Assembly (NCBI RefSeq): GCF_013426975.1
Contig: NZ_JACCPY010000003.1
Span: 178,439-242,438, forward strand
Length of the DNA: 64,000 nt
From: Sphaerotilus sulfidivorans
GTDB taxonomy: Bacteria > Pseudomonadota > Gammaproteobacteria > Burkholderiales > Burkholderiaceae_C
Direction: 5' to 3'
Under the pieces are notes generated by a model, which worked only from the letters and a program-made list of their open reading frames with translations, was not told the DNA's origin and did not search any database. The position numbers and the translations under genes were made by a program. Positions 9,944 through 19,727 of this stretch are shown in pieces; the first letter of the stretch is position 1; the number at the start of each line of letters is the position of its first letter.

Positions 9944-11072
9944 ACTGCCGCGCCGCGCCGTCCCTGCGGCGGGCACCCGGCCGGTCCGGGCCTTCCTGAT
10001 CGACGACTCGGCCGTCGTGCGCCGCTTCATGGCCGAGACGCTGACGGCCGGGGGCATCGAGGTCATCGGCTCGGCCGGCGACCCGCTGTTCGCGATGCCG
10101 AAGATGACGGCCGACTGGCCGGACGTCATCGTGCTGGACGTCGAGATGCCGCGCATGGACGGCATCACCTTCCTGCGCCAGCTGATGAACGAGCGCCCCA
10201 CGCCGGTGGTGATGTGCTCGACGCTGACCGAGAAGGGCTGCGAGACCACGATGGCGGCACTCGACGCCGGCGCGGTCGGCTTCGTCACCAAGCCCAAGGA
10301 GGGGCTGCGCGAGTTCCTGACCGATGACGGCAACGGCCTGGTCGCGGCGGTCAAGGCGGCCGCGCGCGCCAATGTCGCCGCCGCGGCCAGCCTGCGCAGC
10401 CAGCGTCCGGCCACTGGCAGCGCGCCGGTGATCCGCCCGCCGGCGGTGCAGCAGGCGATGAGCCGCACCACCGACCGGGTGGTGGCGATCGGCCTGTCCA
10501 CCGGCGGCGTGCAGTCGATCGAGGTGGTGCTGCGCGGCCTGGGCCGCACCACCACGCCCGGCATCGTCATGGTCCAGCACATGCCCGAGAAGTTCACCGC
10601 CTCGCTGGCGGCGCGGCTCGACAGCCAGTACGACCTGGAGGTGATGGAGGCCAAGGACGGCGACCGCGTCATCAACGGCCGGCTGCTGATCGCGCCGGGC
10701 GGGCGTCACATGCGGCTGCTGCGCAGCGGTGCGCAGTATGTCGTCGAGGTCAAGGACGGGCCGCTGATCAACCATCACCGGCCCTCGGTCGATGTGCTGT
10801 TCAAGTCGGTGGCGCAGAACGCCGGGCGCAACGCGCTGGGCATCATCCTGACCGGCATGGGCAACGACGGCGCGCGCGGCCTGCTGGAAATGCACCGCGC
10901 CGGCGCCTGGACCGCCGCGCAGGACGAGGCCACCAGCATCGTCTACGGCATGCCCGCCGAGGCGCTCAAGCTCGGTGGCGTCGACGACGTCGTGCCGCTG
11001 GGTCGGGTCGCCGAGTGGATCCACAGCGCCAGCCACCGGCCGCTGCGCACGCCGGGCGCCACGCCGGGCTGA
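9936..11072 (+). CDS. cheB: chemotaxis response regulator protein-glutamate methylesterase CheB
   Basis: Demethylates (or deamidates) receptor glutamates when phosphorylated by CheA. The start ATG 9936 overlaps the end of cheR by 8 bp and yields 378 residues. The receiver domain (~15-130) has the acidic pair in FLIDDSA, the phosphoacceptor Asp in [10 protein letters not shown] and the conserved Lys in TKPKE. The methylesterase domain (~180-370) contains the expected Ser in GLSTGG, His in VQHMPE and Asp in GMGNDGARG. The family motif GxSxGG is intact. It is the last gene of the rightward chemosensory arm; the next gene is convergent, with only 27 bp between stop codons. Confidence 0.97.
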   Translation: MPELPRRAVPAAGTRPVRAFLIDDSAVVRRFMAETLTAGGIEVIGSAGDPLFAMPKMTADWPDVIVLDVEMPRMDGITFLRQLMNERPTPVVMCSTLTEKGCETTMAALDAGAVGFVTKPKEGLREFLTDDGNGLVAAVKAAARANVAAAASLRSQRPATGSAPVIRPPAVQQAMSRTTDRVVAIGLSTGGVQSIEVVLRGLGRTTTPGIVMVQHMPEKFTASLAARLDSQYDLEVMEAKDGDRVINGRLLIAPGGRHMRLLRSGAQYVVEVKDGPLINHHRPSVDVLFKSVAQNAGRNALGIILTGMGNDGARGLLEMHRAGAWTAAQDEATSIVYGMPAEALKLGGVDDVVPLGRVAEWIHSASHRPLRTPGATPG

Positions 11073-11099
11073 TCCTCGCTGCGCGACCGGCGCGGCCTC

Positions 11100-12059
11100 T
11101 CAGCGGCCCAGGCCGCACAGCCGCGCCCGCGCGGCCTCGTAGTCGCGGCGCAGCCGGGCGACGCGCTCGGCCGCCGGCACCACCGCGTCGATCGCGCCGA
11201 TGCCCTGGCCACAGCCCCAGATGTCCTTCCACGCCTTCTTCGCGTCGCCGCCGAAGTTCATCGCCGACGGGTCGCTTTCGGGCAGGCGGTCCGGGTCGAG
11301 GCCGGCGGCGCGGATCGACGGCTTCAGGTAGTTGCCGTGCACGCCGGTGAACAGACTCGAGTAGACGATGTCGTCGCTGTTCGAGTCGACGACGCACTGC
11401 TTGTAGGCTTCGCTGGCCCGCGCCTCGTCGGTGGCGATGAAGGCCGAGCCGATGTAGGCGAAGTCGGCGCCCATGGCCTGCGCCGCCAGCACCGCGCCGC
11501 CCGAGGCGATCGAGCCCGAGAGCGCCAGCGGACCGTCGAACCACTGGCGGATCTCCTGGATCAGCGCAAACGGGCTCTTGGTGCCCGCGTGTCCGCCCGC
11601 GCCGGCGGCGACCGCGATCAGGCCGTCGGCGCCCTTCTCGACCGCCTTGCGGGCAAAGGCGTTGTTGATGATGTCGTGCATCACCACGCCACCCCAGCCG
11701 TGCACCGCGTCGTTCACGTCGGTGCGCGCGCCCAGGCTGGTGATGATGATCGGCACCTTGTACTTGGCGCACAGCGCCATGTCCTGCTCGAGCCGGTCGT
11801 TGCTCTTGTGCACGATCTGGTTGATCGCGAACGGCGCGGACGGCGCGTCCGGGTGCGCGGCGTCGTAGGCGGCCAGCGTCTCGGTGATCTCGGCCAGCCA
11901 CTCGTCGAGCTGCGAGGCCGGGCGGGCATTGAGCGCCGGCATCGAGCCGACGACGCCGGCCTGGCACTGGGCGATGACCAGCTTCGGGTTGCTGATGATG
12001 AACAGCGGCGAGCCGATGATGGGCAGCGGCAGCCGGGCAAGGACGGGGGGCAGCGGCAC
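11100..12059 (-). CDS. NAD(P)H-dependent flavin oxidoreductase, nitronate-monooxygenase family
   Basis: Predicted 319-residue TIM-barrel FMN enzyme of the nitronate monooxygenase / 2-nitropropane dioxygenase-like family. Supporting motifs are the N-terminal PLPIIGSPLFIISNP, the central AVAAGAGGHAGT where the flavin phosphate and catalytic His lie in relatives, and LSGSIASGGAVLAAQAMGADFAYIGS near the phosphate-binding loop. Members oxidise nitronates or act as NAD(P)H:quinone or enoyl reductases, so the substrate cannot be read from sequence. The position downstream of an acyl-CoA dehydrogenase and etfBA, all leftward, suggests use in fatty-acid or branched-chain catabolism. The 118-bp gap to the dehydrogenase means co-transcription is possible but not shown. 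Confidence 0.88.
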   Translation of the reverse strand: MPLPPVLARLPLPIIGSPLFIISNPKLVIAQCQAGVVGSMPALNARPASQLDEWLAEITETLAAYDAAHPDAPSAPFAINQIVHKSNDRLEQDMALCAKYKVPIIITSLGARTDVNDAVHGWGGVVMHDIINNAFARKAVEKGADGLIAVAAGAGGHAGTKSPFALIQEIRQWFDGPLALSGSIASGGAVLAAQAMGADFAYIGSAFIATDEARASEAYKQCVVDSNSDDIVYSSLFTGVHGNYLKPSIRAAGLDPDRLPESDPSAMNFGGDAKKAWKDIWGCGQGIGAIDAVVPAAERVARLRRDYEAARARLCGLGR

Positions 12060-12177
12060 GGACGGTCTCCTGAAGAGGTGCTGGAGTTCGGGGAACAGAG
12101 TCCCCCGCAGTGTGCCGCGGCCCGGCGTCCCGCCCTGTCGCTCAGGCGGCAGGCATCGGAACGCTGTCAGAACGCCA

Positions 12178-13968
12178 TCAGAACGCGTCCAGCGCCATGT
12201 CGCACACCGAATCCGCGCCGCCGACGATCGCGTCGCGCAGGCCCGGCACCTTGACCAGGATGTGCTCGGCGTAGAAGCGCGCGGTGACGATCTTGGACTT
12301 CATGAAGTCGACGTCCTCGCCCTCGTTCAGGCTGTCCTGCGCCGCCAGCAGCGCGCGGCCCATCTGCCAGCCGGCCATCAGGTTGCCGGCCAGCATCAGG
12401 TAGGGCACCGAGCCGGCGTAGGCCGCGTTCGGGCTGGCCTTGGCGCTGCCGGCGATGAAGTCGACCGCATCCAGGAAAGCCAGGCGGGCCGCCTTCAGGT
12501 TCTTTGCAAAGGACTGCGCGGCGGCATCGTCGCGCGCGGCCAGCAGCTCCTCGGTCTGCGCGATCTGGTCGGCCAGCGCCCGGGCGGTCTGGCCGCCGTC
12601 GCGGGCGGTCTTGCGACCGACGAGGTCGTTCGACTGGATCGCGGTCGTGCCTTCGTAGATCGTCAGGATCTTGGCGTCGCGGTAGTACTGAGCCGCACCG
12701 GTCTCCTCGATGAAGCCCATGCCGCCGTGGACCTGCACGCCCAGGCTGGTGACCTCCAGGCTCATCTCGGTCGAATAGCCCTTGATCAGCGGCACCATGA
12801 ACTCGTAGAAGGTCTGGTTGGCCTTGCGGGTTTCCGGATCCGGATGGTGGTGCGCGGCGTCATAGGCAGCACCGGAGACCAGCGCCAGAGCGCGGCAGCC
12901 TTCGGTGTAGGCGCGCATCGTCATCAGCATGCGGCGCACGTCCGGGTGGTGGATGATGCTGGCCGCACCCGCCACCGAGCCGTCGACCGGGCGCGACTGC
13001 ACGCGGTCGCGTGCGTACTGCACCGCCTTCTGGTAGGCCCGCTCGGCCACCGCGATGCCCTGCACGCCGACCGCGAAGCGCGCCGAGTTCATCATGATGA
13101 ACATGTACTCGAGGCCGCGGTTCTCCTGGCCGACCAGGTAGCCGACCGCGCCGCCGTGGTCACCGAACTGCAGCACCGCGGTCGGGCTGGCCTTGATGCC
13201 CATCTTGTGCTCGATCGAGACGCAGTGCACGTCGTTGCGCTCGCCCAGCGAGCCGTCGGCACCGACCATGAACTTCGGCACGATGAACAGGCTGATGCCC
13301 TTGACGCCCTCCGGCGCACCGGCGACGCGCGCCAGCACCAGGTGGACGATGTTCTCGGCCATGTCGTGCTCGCCGTAGGTGATGAAGATCTTCGTGCCGA
13401 AGACACGATAGCTGCCGTCCGGCTGCGGCTCGGCCTTGGTGCGCACCGCGGCCAGGTCGGAGCCGGCCTGCGGCTCGGTCAGGTTCATCGTGCCGGTCCA
13501 GCGGCCTTCGTTCATCGGCGGCAGGTACAGCGCCTTCTGCTCCTCGGAGCCAGCGGTCAGCAGCGCCTCGATCGCGCCATCGGTCAGCAGCGGGCACAGC
13601 GCGAAGCTCAGGTTGGCGCTGTTGAGGATCTCGCCGCAGGCCGCGCCGATCGCCTTGGGCAGCCCCTGGCCGCCGAACTCGACCGGGTGCTGCAGGCCCT
13701 GCCAGCCACCTTCGCCGTACTGCCTGAACGCGTCCTTGAAGCCCGGCGTGGTGGTGACGACGCCGTCCTTCCAGCTCGAGGGGTTCTTGTCACCCTCCCA
13801 GTTCAGCGGCGCGACGACGCCTTCGTTGAACTTCGCGCACTCCTCCAGCACCGCCTGCGCGGTGTCCAGACCGGCCTCGGCGAAGGCGTCGATCTGCGTG
13901 AGCTGGTCCAGACCGGCCAGCTCCTTCAGGCCGAACAGGAAATCCTTGAGGGGGGCTCGGTAGGTCAT
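12178..13968 (-). CDS. acyl-CoA dehydrogenase (large, C-terminal-extended type)
   Basis: FAD-dependent acyl-CoA dehydrogenase of 596 residues, longer than the classical ~380-residue enzymes and matching the subfamily with an added C-terminal helical domain (the class that includes DmdC-like enzymes). Visible signatures: the N-terminal segment YRAPLKDFLFGLKEL, LTEPQAGSDLAAVRTKA (acyl/FAD-binding loop), the long mid-domain with GVQVHGGMGFIEETG, and ILTIYEGTTAIQSNDLVGRK, which holds the likely catalytic Glu of YEG. Reduced FAD would pass electrons to the ETF encoded next door by etfBA, which is transcribed in the same direction. Chain-length specificity is not predictable. A terminator-like hairpin between this gene and etfA suggests separate transcripts. 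Confidence 0.94.
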   Translation of the reverse strand: MTYRAPLKDFLFGLKELAGLDQLTQIDAFAEAGLDTAQAVLEECAKFNEGVVAPLNWEGDKNPSSWKDGVVTTTPGFKDAFRQYGEGGWQGLQHPVEFGGQGLPKAIGAACGEILNSANLSFALCPLLTDGAIEALLTAGSEEQKALYLPPMNEGRWTGTMNLTEPQAGSDLAAVRTKAEPQPDGSYRVFGTKIFITYGEHDMAENIVHLVLARVAGAPEGVKGISLFIVPKFMVGADGSLGERNDVHCVSIEHKMGIKASPTAVLQFGDHGGAVGYLVGQENRGLEYMFIMMNSARFAVGVQGIAVAERAYQKAVQYARDRVQSRPVDGSVAGAASIIHHPDVRRMLMTMRAYTEGCRALALVSGAAYDAAHHHPDPETRKANQTFYEFMVPLIKGYSTEMSLEVTSLGVQVHGGMGFIEETGAAQYYRDAKILTIYEGTTAIQSNDLVGRKTARDGGQTARALADQIAQTEELLAARDDAAAQSFAKNLKAARLAFLDAVDFIAGSAKASPNAAYAGSVPYLMLAGNLMAGWQMGRALLAAQDSLNEGEDVDFMKSKIVTARFYAEHILVKVPGLRDAIVGGADSVCDMALDAF

Positions 13969-14018
13969 TTCGGGGTCCTTTGGGGTGGTTTCAGGGGCAA
14001 AAATCGGGCGTCGGGCCG

Positions 14019-14053
14019 AAAAAAAGGCGCCTCAGCCAGTGGGGCGCCCTTTT
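14019..14053 (-). terminator. Rho-independent terminator after etfBA
   Basis: On the minus strand a GGCGCC...GGCGCC stem with a loop of about 11 bases is followed by seven T residues, 40-75 bases after the etfA stop codon. On the plus strand the same stem has only four T residues, so termination is mainly expected for etfBA. It makes read-through into the acyl-CoA dehydrogenase gene less likely. Confidence 0.7.
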
Positions 14054-14093
14054 CGGGGAGGTCGGCATGTCGTCTGCCGGACGATCGCAGGGA

Positions 14094-15023
14094 TCAGAGG
14101 GTCTTGACCAGCTCAGGCACGGCCGCGAACAGGTCGGCTTCCAGGCCGTAGTCGGCCACCTGGAAGATCGGGGCCTCCGGATCCTTGTTGATCGCGACGA
14201 TCACCTTGGAGTCCTTCATGCCGGCCAGGTGCTGGATCGCGCCCGAGATGCCGCAGGCCACATACAGCTGCGGCGCGACGATCTTGCCGGTCTGGCCGAC
14301 CTGCCAGTCGTTCGGCGCGTAGCCGGCATCGACCGCGGCGCGGCTGGCGCCCAGCGCGGCGCCGAGCTTGTCGGCAAGCGGCGTCAGCACTTCGTCGAAC
14401 TTCTCGCTCGAGCCCAGCGCGCGGCCACCCGAGACGATGATCTTCGCGGCGGTCAGCTCCGGACGGTCGCTCTTCGTGACCTCGCGGCCGACGAAGGTGC
14501 TCTTGCCGGAGTCGGCGGCTGCAGCGACGGTCTCCACCGCGGCGCTGCCGCCGGTGGCGGCCGCGGCGTCGAAGCCAGTCGAGCGCACGGTGATGACCTT
14601 GACGGCGTCCAGGCTCTGCACGGTGGCGACCGCGTTGCCGGCGTAGATCGGGCGCTCGAAGGTGTCGGCGCTGACGACCCGGGTGATGTCGCTGACCTGG
14701 GCCACGTCCAGCTTGGCCGCCACGCGCGGCGCGACGTTCTTGCCGCTGGCCGTCGCCGGGAACAGCAGGTGGCTGTAGCCGCCGGCCACCGTCAGCACCT
14801 GCGCCGCGAGGTTCTCGGCCAGGCCGTCGGCCAGGCTGCCACCGTCCGCATGCAGCACCTTGGCGACGCCGGCGATCTGCGCCGCGGCCGCCGCGGCCGC
14901 CGCGGCGTTCGCGCCCGCGACCAGCACATGCACTTCACCGAGCTGCGCCGCAGCGGTCACGGTGTTCAGCGTCGCACCCTTGATGGACGCATTGTCGTGT
15001 TCAGCAATGACGAGTGCAGCCAT
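14094..15023 (-). CDS. etfA: electron transfer flavoprotein alpha subunit
   Basis: FAD-binding subunit of the ETF heterodimer that accepts electrons from acyl-CoA dehydrogenases and hands them to ETF:ubiquinone oxidoreductase. The 309-residue length is typical. The N-terminal half starts [21 protein letters not shown]. The C-terminal FAD domain has [43 protein letters not shown] and [10 protein letters not shown], all standard. A run of nine alanines (~41-49) encoded by GC-only codons sits in a surface helix that is Ala-rich in relatives too. ATG 15023 lies one base past the etfB stop (TGAGATG arrangement), so the two are translated together. Confidence 0.97.
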   Translation of the reverse strand: MAALVIAEHDNASIKGATLNTVTAAAQLGEVHVLVAGANAAAAAAAAAQIAGVAKVLHADGGSLADGLAENLAAQVLTVAGGYSHLLFPATASGKNVAPRVAAKLDVAQVSDITRVVSADTFERPIYAGNAVATVQSLDAVKVITVRSTGFDAAAATGGSAAVETVAAAADSGKSTFVGREVTKSDRPELTAAKIIVSGGRALGSSEKFDEVLTPLADKLGAALGASRAAVDAGYAPNDWQVGQTGKIVAPQLYVACGISGAIQHLAGMKDSKVIVAINKDPEAPIFQVADYGLEADLFAAVPELVKTL

Positions 15024-15024
15024 C

Positions 15025-15774
15025 TCAGATCACCTTCGCTTCGTTCTTCAGCTTGGCGACCAGCGTCGCCACGTCCGCCACCTTGATGCCGGCGCTGCGC
15101 TTGGCCGGCTCGGCCACCTGCAGCGTCTTGATGCGCGGCCCCACGTCCACGCCCAGCGCGTCCGGCTTGACGGTCTCCAGCGGCTTCTTCTTCGCCTTCA
15201 TGATGTTCGGCAGCGTGACATACCGCGGCTCGTTCAGGCGCAGGTCCGTCGTCAGCACCGCCGGCAGCGCCACCGACACCGTCTCCAGACCGCCGTCGAC
15301 CTCGCGTGTCACCACTGCACGGCCGTCCGCCACCTCGACCTTCGACGCGAAGGTCGCCTGCGGCAGATCCGCCAGCGCCGCCAGCATCTGGCCAGTCTGG
15401 TTGCAGTCGTCGTCGATCGCCTGCTTGCCCAGGATCACCAGGCCGGGCTGTTCCTTGTCGACCAGCGCCTTCAGGATCTTCGCCACCGCCAGCGGTTGCA
15501 GTTCGGCATCGGTCTCGACCAGGATGCCGCGGTCGGCACCGATGGCCATCGCCGTGCGCAGCGTCTCCTGGCACTGGCTCACGCCGCACGACACCGCCAC
15601 GATCTCCGTGACGATGCCCTTCTCCTTCAGTCGCACCGCTTCCTCGACGGCAATCTCGTCGAAGGGGTTCATGCTCATCTTCACGTTGGCGATGTCCACG
15701 CCGGTGCCGTCGCTCTTCACGCGCACCTTCACGTTGTAGTCGACCACCCGCTTGACGGGTACGAGTGCCTTCAT
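15025..15774 (-). CDS. etfB: electron transfer flavoprotein beta subunit
   Basis: AMP-binding subunit of ETF, 249 residues, beginning [20 protein letters not shown] and containing [21 protein letters not shown], the ETF-beta signature. [18 protein letters not shown] forms the conserved region that contacts the alpha subunit's FAD. It is the first gene of etfBA. The 220 bp between it and murI are divergent promoter space; a TAAAAT stretch about 45 bp upstream on the minus strand could be a -10, but no convincing -35 goes with it. Together with the adjacent acyl-CoA dehydrogenase this forms a beta-oxidation electron-transfer locus. Confidence 0.97.
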   Translation of the reverse strand: MKALVPVKRVVDYNVKVRVKSDGTGVDIANVKMSMNPFDEIAVEEAVRLKEKGIVTEIVAVSCGVSQCQETLRTAMAIGADRGILVETDAELQPLAVAKILKALVDKEQPGLVILGKQAIDDDCNQTGQMLAALADLPQATFASKVEVADGRAVVTREVDGGLETVSVALPAVLTTDLRLNEPRYVTLPNIMKAKKKPLETVKPDALGVDVGPRIKTLQVAEPAKRSAGIKVADVATLVAKLKNEAKVI

Positions 15775-15994
15775 GCGAGGTTCTCCAAAGTCTGCATGCT
15801 GTAGATGGGGAGCCGGATTTTAGGGTCCGGCTCGGATGAAATTGCGACGGATTGTGGCACCGTCGCCTCAAAAAAGCACGACCGTTCGATTCTAGAATGA
15901 AAACGGCGACGTTTCCGGGTCACGCACCTCGGGATCTCCCTGAGAAGGCGGCTGCTAGACTGCCCGGCCGACCTTGCCTGCCTGCCTTTCTGCC

Positions 15995-16834
15995 GTGATC
16001 ACGCCGACTGCCTGCCCTCCCTCCGCGGCCACCGCTCGCATCGGCGTGTTCGATTCCGGGCTGGGCGGACTGTCGGTGCTGCGTGCGATCCGCTCGCTGC
16101 TGCCGGCGGCCGAGCTGATGTATGTGGCCGACTCCGGTCATGCACCCTACGGCGAGCGCGGCGACGCGCATGTCATCGCCCGGTCGCGCGCGATTGCCGC
16201 CTTCCTGCGCAAACGCGGCGCCGATCTGCTGGTCATCGCCTGCAACACCGCGACCGCAGCGGCCGTTTCCGCGCTGCGCCAGGACCATCCGGTCTGGCCG
16301 ATCGTCGGCGTCGAGCCGGGCATCAAGCCGGCCGCCGGACTGACGCGCAACGGCCGCATCGGCGTGATGGCCACCACCGGCACGCTGCGCAGCGAGCGCT
16401 TCCGGTTGCTGGCCCAGGCCCACGCGGCTCATGTCGACCTGCGGCTGCAGCCCTGCCCCGGCCTGGCCGCAGCCATCGAAGGCGGCGAAGTCGATTCACC
16501 CGAGGTCAGGTCCAGGGTTGCCGAGCACTGCGCGCCGCTGCGCGAGCAGCAGGTCGACACCGTGGTGCTCGGCTGCACCCACTATCCCTTCGTCGCTCAT
16601 CACATCCAGGCCGAACTCGGCCCGATGGTCAGGCTGATCGACACCTCGGACGCAGTCGCGCGGCGCACACGCCACCTGTGCGAGTCGCTGCCAGCCCGAA
16701 CTGCATTGCCGGTGGCAGCCGCCACCGATGCGGCCAGGCTGTGGACCACCGGCGAGCAGGTCCGGCTGGAGAGCTTCGCCAGGCGCTGGCTGGATTTCGC
16801 CTGGCAGGCCGAAGCAGCGGCGATTCCAGACTGA
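15995..16834 (+). CDS. murI: glutamate racemase
   Basis: Interconverts L- and D-glutamate, supplying D-Glu for peptidoglycan. Both catalytic cysteines are visible, in CNTATAAA (~80) and GCTHYPF (~190), with the N-terminal FDSGLGGLSVL and the ADSGHAPYG loop. The start is uncertain: GTG 15995 gives 279 residues beginning ITPTACPP, TTG 15974 would add seven residues, and neither has a clear ribosome site. Divergent from etfBA and convergent with ftsH, sharing a terminator. Family assignment is firm; only the N-terminus is doubtful. Confidence 0.94.
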   Translation: MITPTACPPSAATARIGVFDSGLGGLSVLRAIRSLLPAAELMYVADSGHAPYGERGDAHVIARSRAIAAFLRKRGADLLVIACNTATAAAVSALRQDHPVWPIVGVEPGIKPAAGLTRNGRIGVMATTGTLRSERFRLLAQAHAAHVDLRLQPCPGLAAAIEGGEVDSPEVRSRVAEHCAPLREQQVDTVVLGCTHYPFVAHHIQAELGPMVRLIDTSDAVARRTRHLCESLPARTALPVAAATDAARLWTTGEQVRLESFARRWLDFAWQAEAAAIPD

Positions 16835-16846
16835 GTCAACAAGACA

Positions 16847-16868
16847 AACGGGGCCCTCAGGCCCCGTT
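16847..16868. terminator. bidirectional terminator between murI and ftsH
   Basis: Perfect 9-bp arms AACGGGGCC / GGCCCCGTT with a 4-base loop, 13 bp after the murI stop and 36 bp after the ftsH stop. T content downstream is modest on both strands, so this is a plausible shared terminator rather than a textbook one. Confidence 0.6.
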
Positions 16869-16903
16869 CGCATCGGTCCGGCTTGCGCCGTCAGGTCAGA
16901 TCA

Positions 16904-18808
16904 TCAGGCCGTGGCAGCGGCATTGCCGGAGCTGACCGACGGATTCGACGGACCACCGGGCCGGCCGACCGACGGGGTCCAGTCCTTCGGCGGACGCGGC
17001 GGACGCCCGTTCATGATGTCGTCGATCTGCTCGGCATCGATGGTTTCCCAGTCGAGCAGCGCCTTGGCCATGACATGCATCTTGTCCTGATGCTCCTCGA
17101 TGAGGCGACGCGCCAGCGCGTACTGCTCGTCGATGATGCGCCGAATCTCGCCATCGACCTTCTGCATCGTCTGCTCGGACATGTTGGTGGTCTTCGTGAC
17201 CGAGCGGCCGAGGAAGACCTCGCCCTCGTTGTCGGCGTAGACCATCGGACCGAGCGCATCGGTCATGCCGTAGCGGGTCACCATGTCGCGGGCGATCTGG
17301 GTCGCACGCTCGAAGTCGTTGCTGGCGCCAGTGGTCATCTGGTCCATGAAGACCTCTTCGGCGATGCGGCCGCCAAAGAGCACCGAGATGGTCGAGAGCA
17401 TGCGGCCCTTGTCCATGCTGTAGCGGTCGCCTTCGGGCAGCTGCATCGTCACGCCCAGCGCACGACCGCGCGGGATGATCGTCACCTTGTGCACCGGGTC
17501 GGTCTTGGGCAGCAGGCGAGCCACCAGCGCGTGACCGGCCTCGTGATAGGCGGTGTTCTTGCGCTCCTCCTCGGGCATGACCATGGACTTGCGCTCGGGG
17601 CCCATCATGATCTTGTCCTTGGCCTTCTCGAAGTCGACCATGTCGACCACGCGCGCATTGCGGCGGGCGGCGAACAGGGCGGCCTCGTTGACCAGGTTGG
17701 CCAGATCGGCACCGGAGAAACCCGGTGTGCCACGCGCCAGGATGTCAGCGCGGATGTCCTGGCCGATCGGAATCTTGCGCATGTGCACGTTCAGGATCTG
17801 CTCGCGACCACGCACGTCCGGCAGCGTCACATAGACCTGACGGTCGAAGCGGCCCGGGCGCAGCAGCGCCGGATCCAGGATGTCCGGACGGTTGGTCGCC
17901 GCGATCACGATGACGCCGAGATTGGTCTCGAAGCCGTCCATCTCGACCAGCATCTGGTTCAGGGTCTGCTCGCGCTCGTCGTTGCCACCGCCCAGGCCGG
18001 CGCCACGATGGCGACCGACCGCATCGATTTCATCGATGAAGATGATGCACGGCGCGTTCTTCTTGGCCTGCTCGAACATGTCGCGCACACGGGCGGCACC
18101 GACACCGACGAACATTTCAACGAAGTCGGAGCCGGAGATCGAGAAGAACGGCACCTTGGCTTCGCCGGCGATCGACTTGGCCAGCAGCGTCTTGCCGGTG
18201 CCCGGAGGGCCGACCATCAGCACGCCACGCGGGATGCGGCCGCCGAGCTTCTGGAACTTCTGCGGATCCTTCAGGAAGTCCACCAGCTCCTTGACCTCCT
18301 CCTTGGCCTCGTCGCAACCGGCGACATCGGCGAAGGTGACCGAGTTGTTGGTGTCGTCGAGCATGCGCGCACGGCTCTTGCCGAAGCTGAACGCCCCGCC
18401 CTTGCCGCCGCCCTGCATCTGGCGCATGAAGTAGACCCACACGCCGATCAGCAGCAGCATCGGACCCCAGGAGATCAGCAGGCTGGTCAGCAGCGAAGGC
18501 TCGTCACGCGGCTTGACACGGAACTTGATGCCGTTGTTGATCAGGTCGCCAACCAGCCCGCGGTCCAGATAGGTGGCCGTTGTGCGGATGCGCTTGTCGT
18601 CGGTGGTCAGCGCCTCGATCTCCGCGCCGCCCGGGTTTTCCTGCAGGACCACCTCCCGGATGCGCTTGGCGCGGACCTCCTCGAGGAATTCCGAATACCC
18701 GATCTGGTTGCCGGCGGTGGCCGTGCGGTCGAATTGCTTGAAGACAGTGAACAGCACGAGGGCGATCACCAGCCACACAGCGACTTTGGAGAACCATTGA
18801 TTGTTCAC
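16904..18808 (-). CDS. ftsH: ATP-dependent zinc metalloprotease FtsH
   Basis: Membrane-anchored AAA+ protease that degrades unassembled membrane proteins and short-lived regulators. 634 residues: an N-terminal membrane helix (~7-25), a small periplasmic domain, a second helix (~105-125), the AAA module with Walker A GPPGTGKT (~200), Walker [10 protein letters not shown] and [23 protein letters not shown], then the protease domain with zinc site HEAGH (~420). The Pro/Ser-rich tail is normal in length. GTG 18808 is chosen because AAGGAG lies 7-8 bases upstream and the protein then begins MNNQWFSK as in relatives. It follows rlmE in the same direction after 217 bp. That gap has no gene; I saw no convincing heat-shock promoter. 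Confidence 0.98.
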   Translation of the reverse strand: MNNQWFSKVAVWLVIALVLFTVFKQFDRTATAGNQIGYSEFLEEVRAKRIREVVLQENPGGAEIEALTTDDKRIRTTATYLDRGLVGDLINNGIKFRVKPRDEPSLLTSLLISWGPMLLLIGVWVYFMRQMQGGGKGGAFSFGKSRARMLDDTNNSVTFADVAGCDEAKEEVKELVDFLKDPQKFQKLGGRIPRGVLMVGPPGTGKTLLAKSIAGEAKVPFFSISGSDFVEMFVGVGAARVRDMFEQAKKNAPCIIFIDEIDAVGRHRGAGLGGGNDEREQTLNQMLVEMDGFETNLGVIVIAATNRPDILDPALLRPGRFDRQVYVTLPDVRGREQILNVHMRKIPIGQDIRADILARGTPGFSGADLANLVNEAALFAARRNARVVDMVDFEKAKDKIMMGPERKSMVMPEEERKNTAYHEAGHALVARLLPKTDPVHKVTIIPRGRALGVTMQLPEGDRYSMDKGRMLSTISVLFGGRIAEEVFMDQMTTGASNDFERATQIARDMVTRYGMTDALGPMVYADNEGEVFLGRSVTKTTNMSEQTMQKVDGEIRRIIDEQYALARRLIEEHQDKMHVMAKALLDWETIDAEQIDDIMNGRPPRPPKDWTPSVGRPGGPSNPSVSSGNAAATA

Positions 18809-19025
18809 CGCGGCTCCTTCATTGATCCAATCTCCTGCCCGATTCGCGGGCTCTGCATCCGGTCCCGACAGCAGGACGGATGCACCAACGCGGTAGATGT
18901 GGACGATTCTAGTCCAGTCAACCCCCCCGCCCCTGACGAAATGCCCGGAAGACCTTGTGCCCCGGGGTAAAAGTCATGGACGACATCGACACGAGACCCC
19001 GTGCCGACAAGATCGTTGCCATTTA

Positions 19026-19706
19026 TCAGGCCGACCTGCGCTTGAGACCGATGCCGACCAGAAAGGTTTCGGAAGATTTGTCCCGCGAGGCCTTCGGCTT
19101 GCACGGCTTGACGACCCGGAAATGCTGGCGGAACAGCTCGACGAGCTGGGCGTAGCCGCCGCCATGGAAGACCTTGCAGACCAGCGCGCCCTCGGGCTTC
19201 AGATGCGACTGCGCGAAGTCGATCGCCAGCTCGATCAGCAGCTCGACCCGCGCCGCATCGGTCACGCCGACACCCGAGAGATTGGGCGCCATGTCGGAGA
19301 CGACCACATCCACCGGCCGGCCGCCCAGCATGCTCACCAGCTGCTGCAGCACCGCATCCTCGCGGAAGTCGCCCTGGATGAAGTTCACGCCCTCGATCGG
19401 CTCGAAGTCCAGCAGGTCCAGCGCGATGATCGTGCCGTCGAGCTCGCCGACGGCCGCACCACCGGCGCCGGCCTCCTTCGGCGCAAAGCGACGGCGCAGA
19501 TACTGGCTCCAGGCACCGGGCGACGCGCCCAGATCGACCACCACCTGTCCGGGCCGGATCAGGTGAAAGGTCTCGTCGATCTCCTTGAGCTTGTAGGCCG
19601 CACGAGAGCGGTAGCCCTCCTTCTGCGCCTGCCGCACATAGGGGTCGTTGACGTGCGCGTTCAGCCACGCCTTGTTGATTTTCTTGCTCTTGCTGTCGAT
19701 CTTCAT
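19026..19706 (-). CDS. rlmE: 23S rRNA 2'-O-methyltransferase RlmE (FtsJ/RrmJ)
   Basis: Methylates U2552 of 23S rRNA using S-adenosylmethionine; heat-inducible in Escherichia coli and important for 50S assembly. From ATG 19706 the product has 226 residues. [14 protein letters not shown] carries the catalytic Lys of the K-D-K-E tetrad, [15 protein letters not shown] is the SAM-binding motif [12 protein letters not shown] has the catalytic Asp, and LVCKVFHG holds the second Lys. An insert of about 20 residues ([19 protein letters not shown]) follows motif I. It shares a 21-bp gap with the divergent yhbY gene and has no clear Shine-Dalgarno sequence. ftsH lies downstream, the conserved rlmE-ftsH order. 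Confidence 0.96.
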   Translation of the reverse strand: MKIDSKSKKINKAWLNAHVNDPYVRQAQKEGYRSRAAYKLKEIDETFHLIRPGQVVVDLGASPGAWSQYLRRRFAPKEAGAGGAAVGELDGTIIALDLLDFEPIEGVNFIQGDFREDAVLQQLVSMLGGRPVDVVVSDMAPNLSGVGVTDAARVELLIELAIDFAQSHLKPEGALVCKVFHGGGYAQLVELFRQHFRVVKPCKPKASRDKSSETFLVGIGLKRRSA

Positions 19707-19715
19707 GCTAGGAAC

Positions 19716-19722
19716 GATAATA
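19716..19722. promoter_or_regulatory. overlapping divergent -10 elements between rlmE and yhbY
   Basis: The 21-bp gap between the two start codons holds one AT-rich stretch, GATAATA. Read rightward it is GATAAT, whose start point would fall at or next to the yhbY ATG. Read leftward it is TATTAT, whose start point would fall about 4 bases before the rlmE ATG. No good -35 is visible on either strand. If used, both messages would be leaderless or nearly so. Confidence 0.35.
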
Positions 19723-19727
19723 GAGGC

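Noticed and set aside
18809..19025. Heat-shock promoter upstream of ftsH
   Set aside because: A TTGACT and a TAGAAT occur but at only 4 bp spacing; no sigma-32-like CTTGAAA...CCCCAT pair was found.
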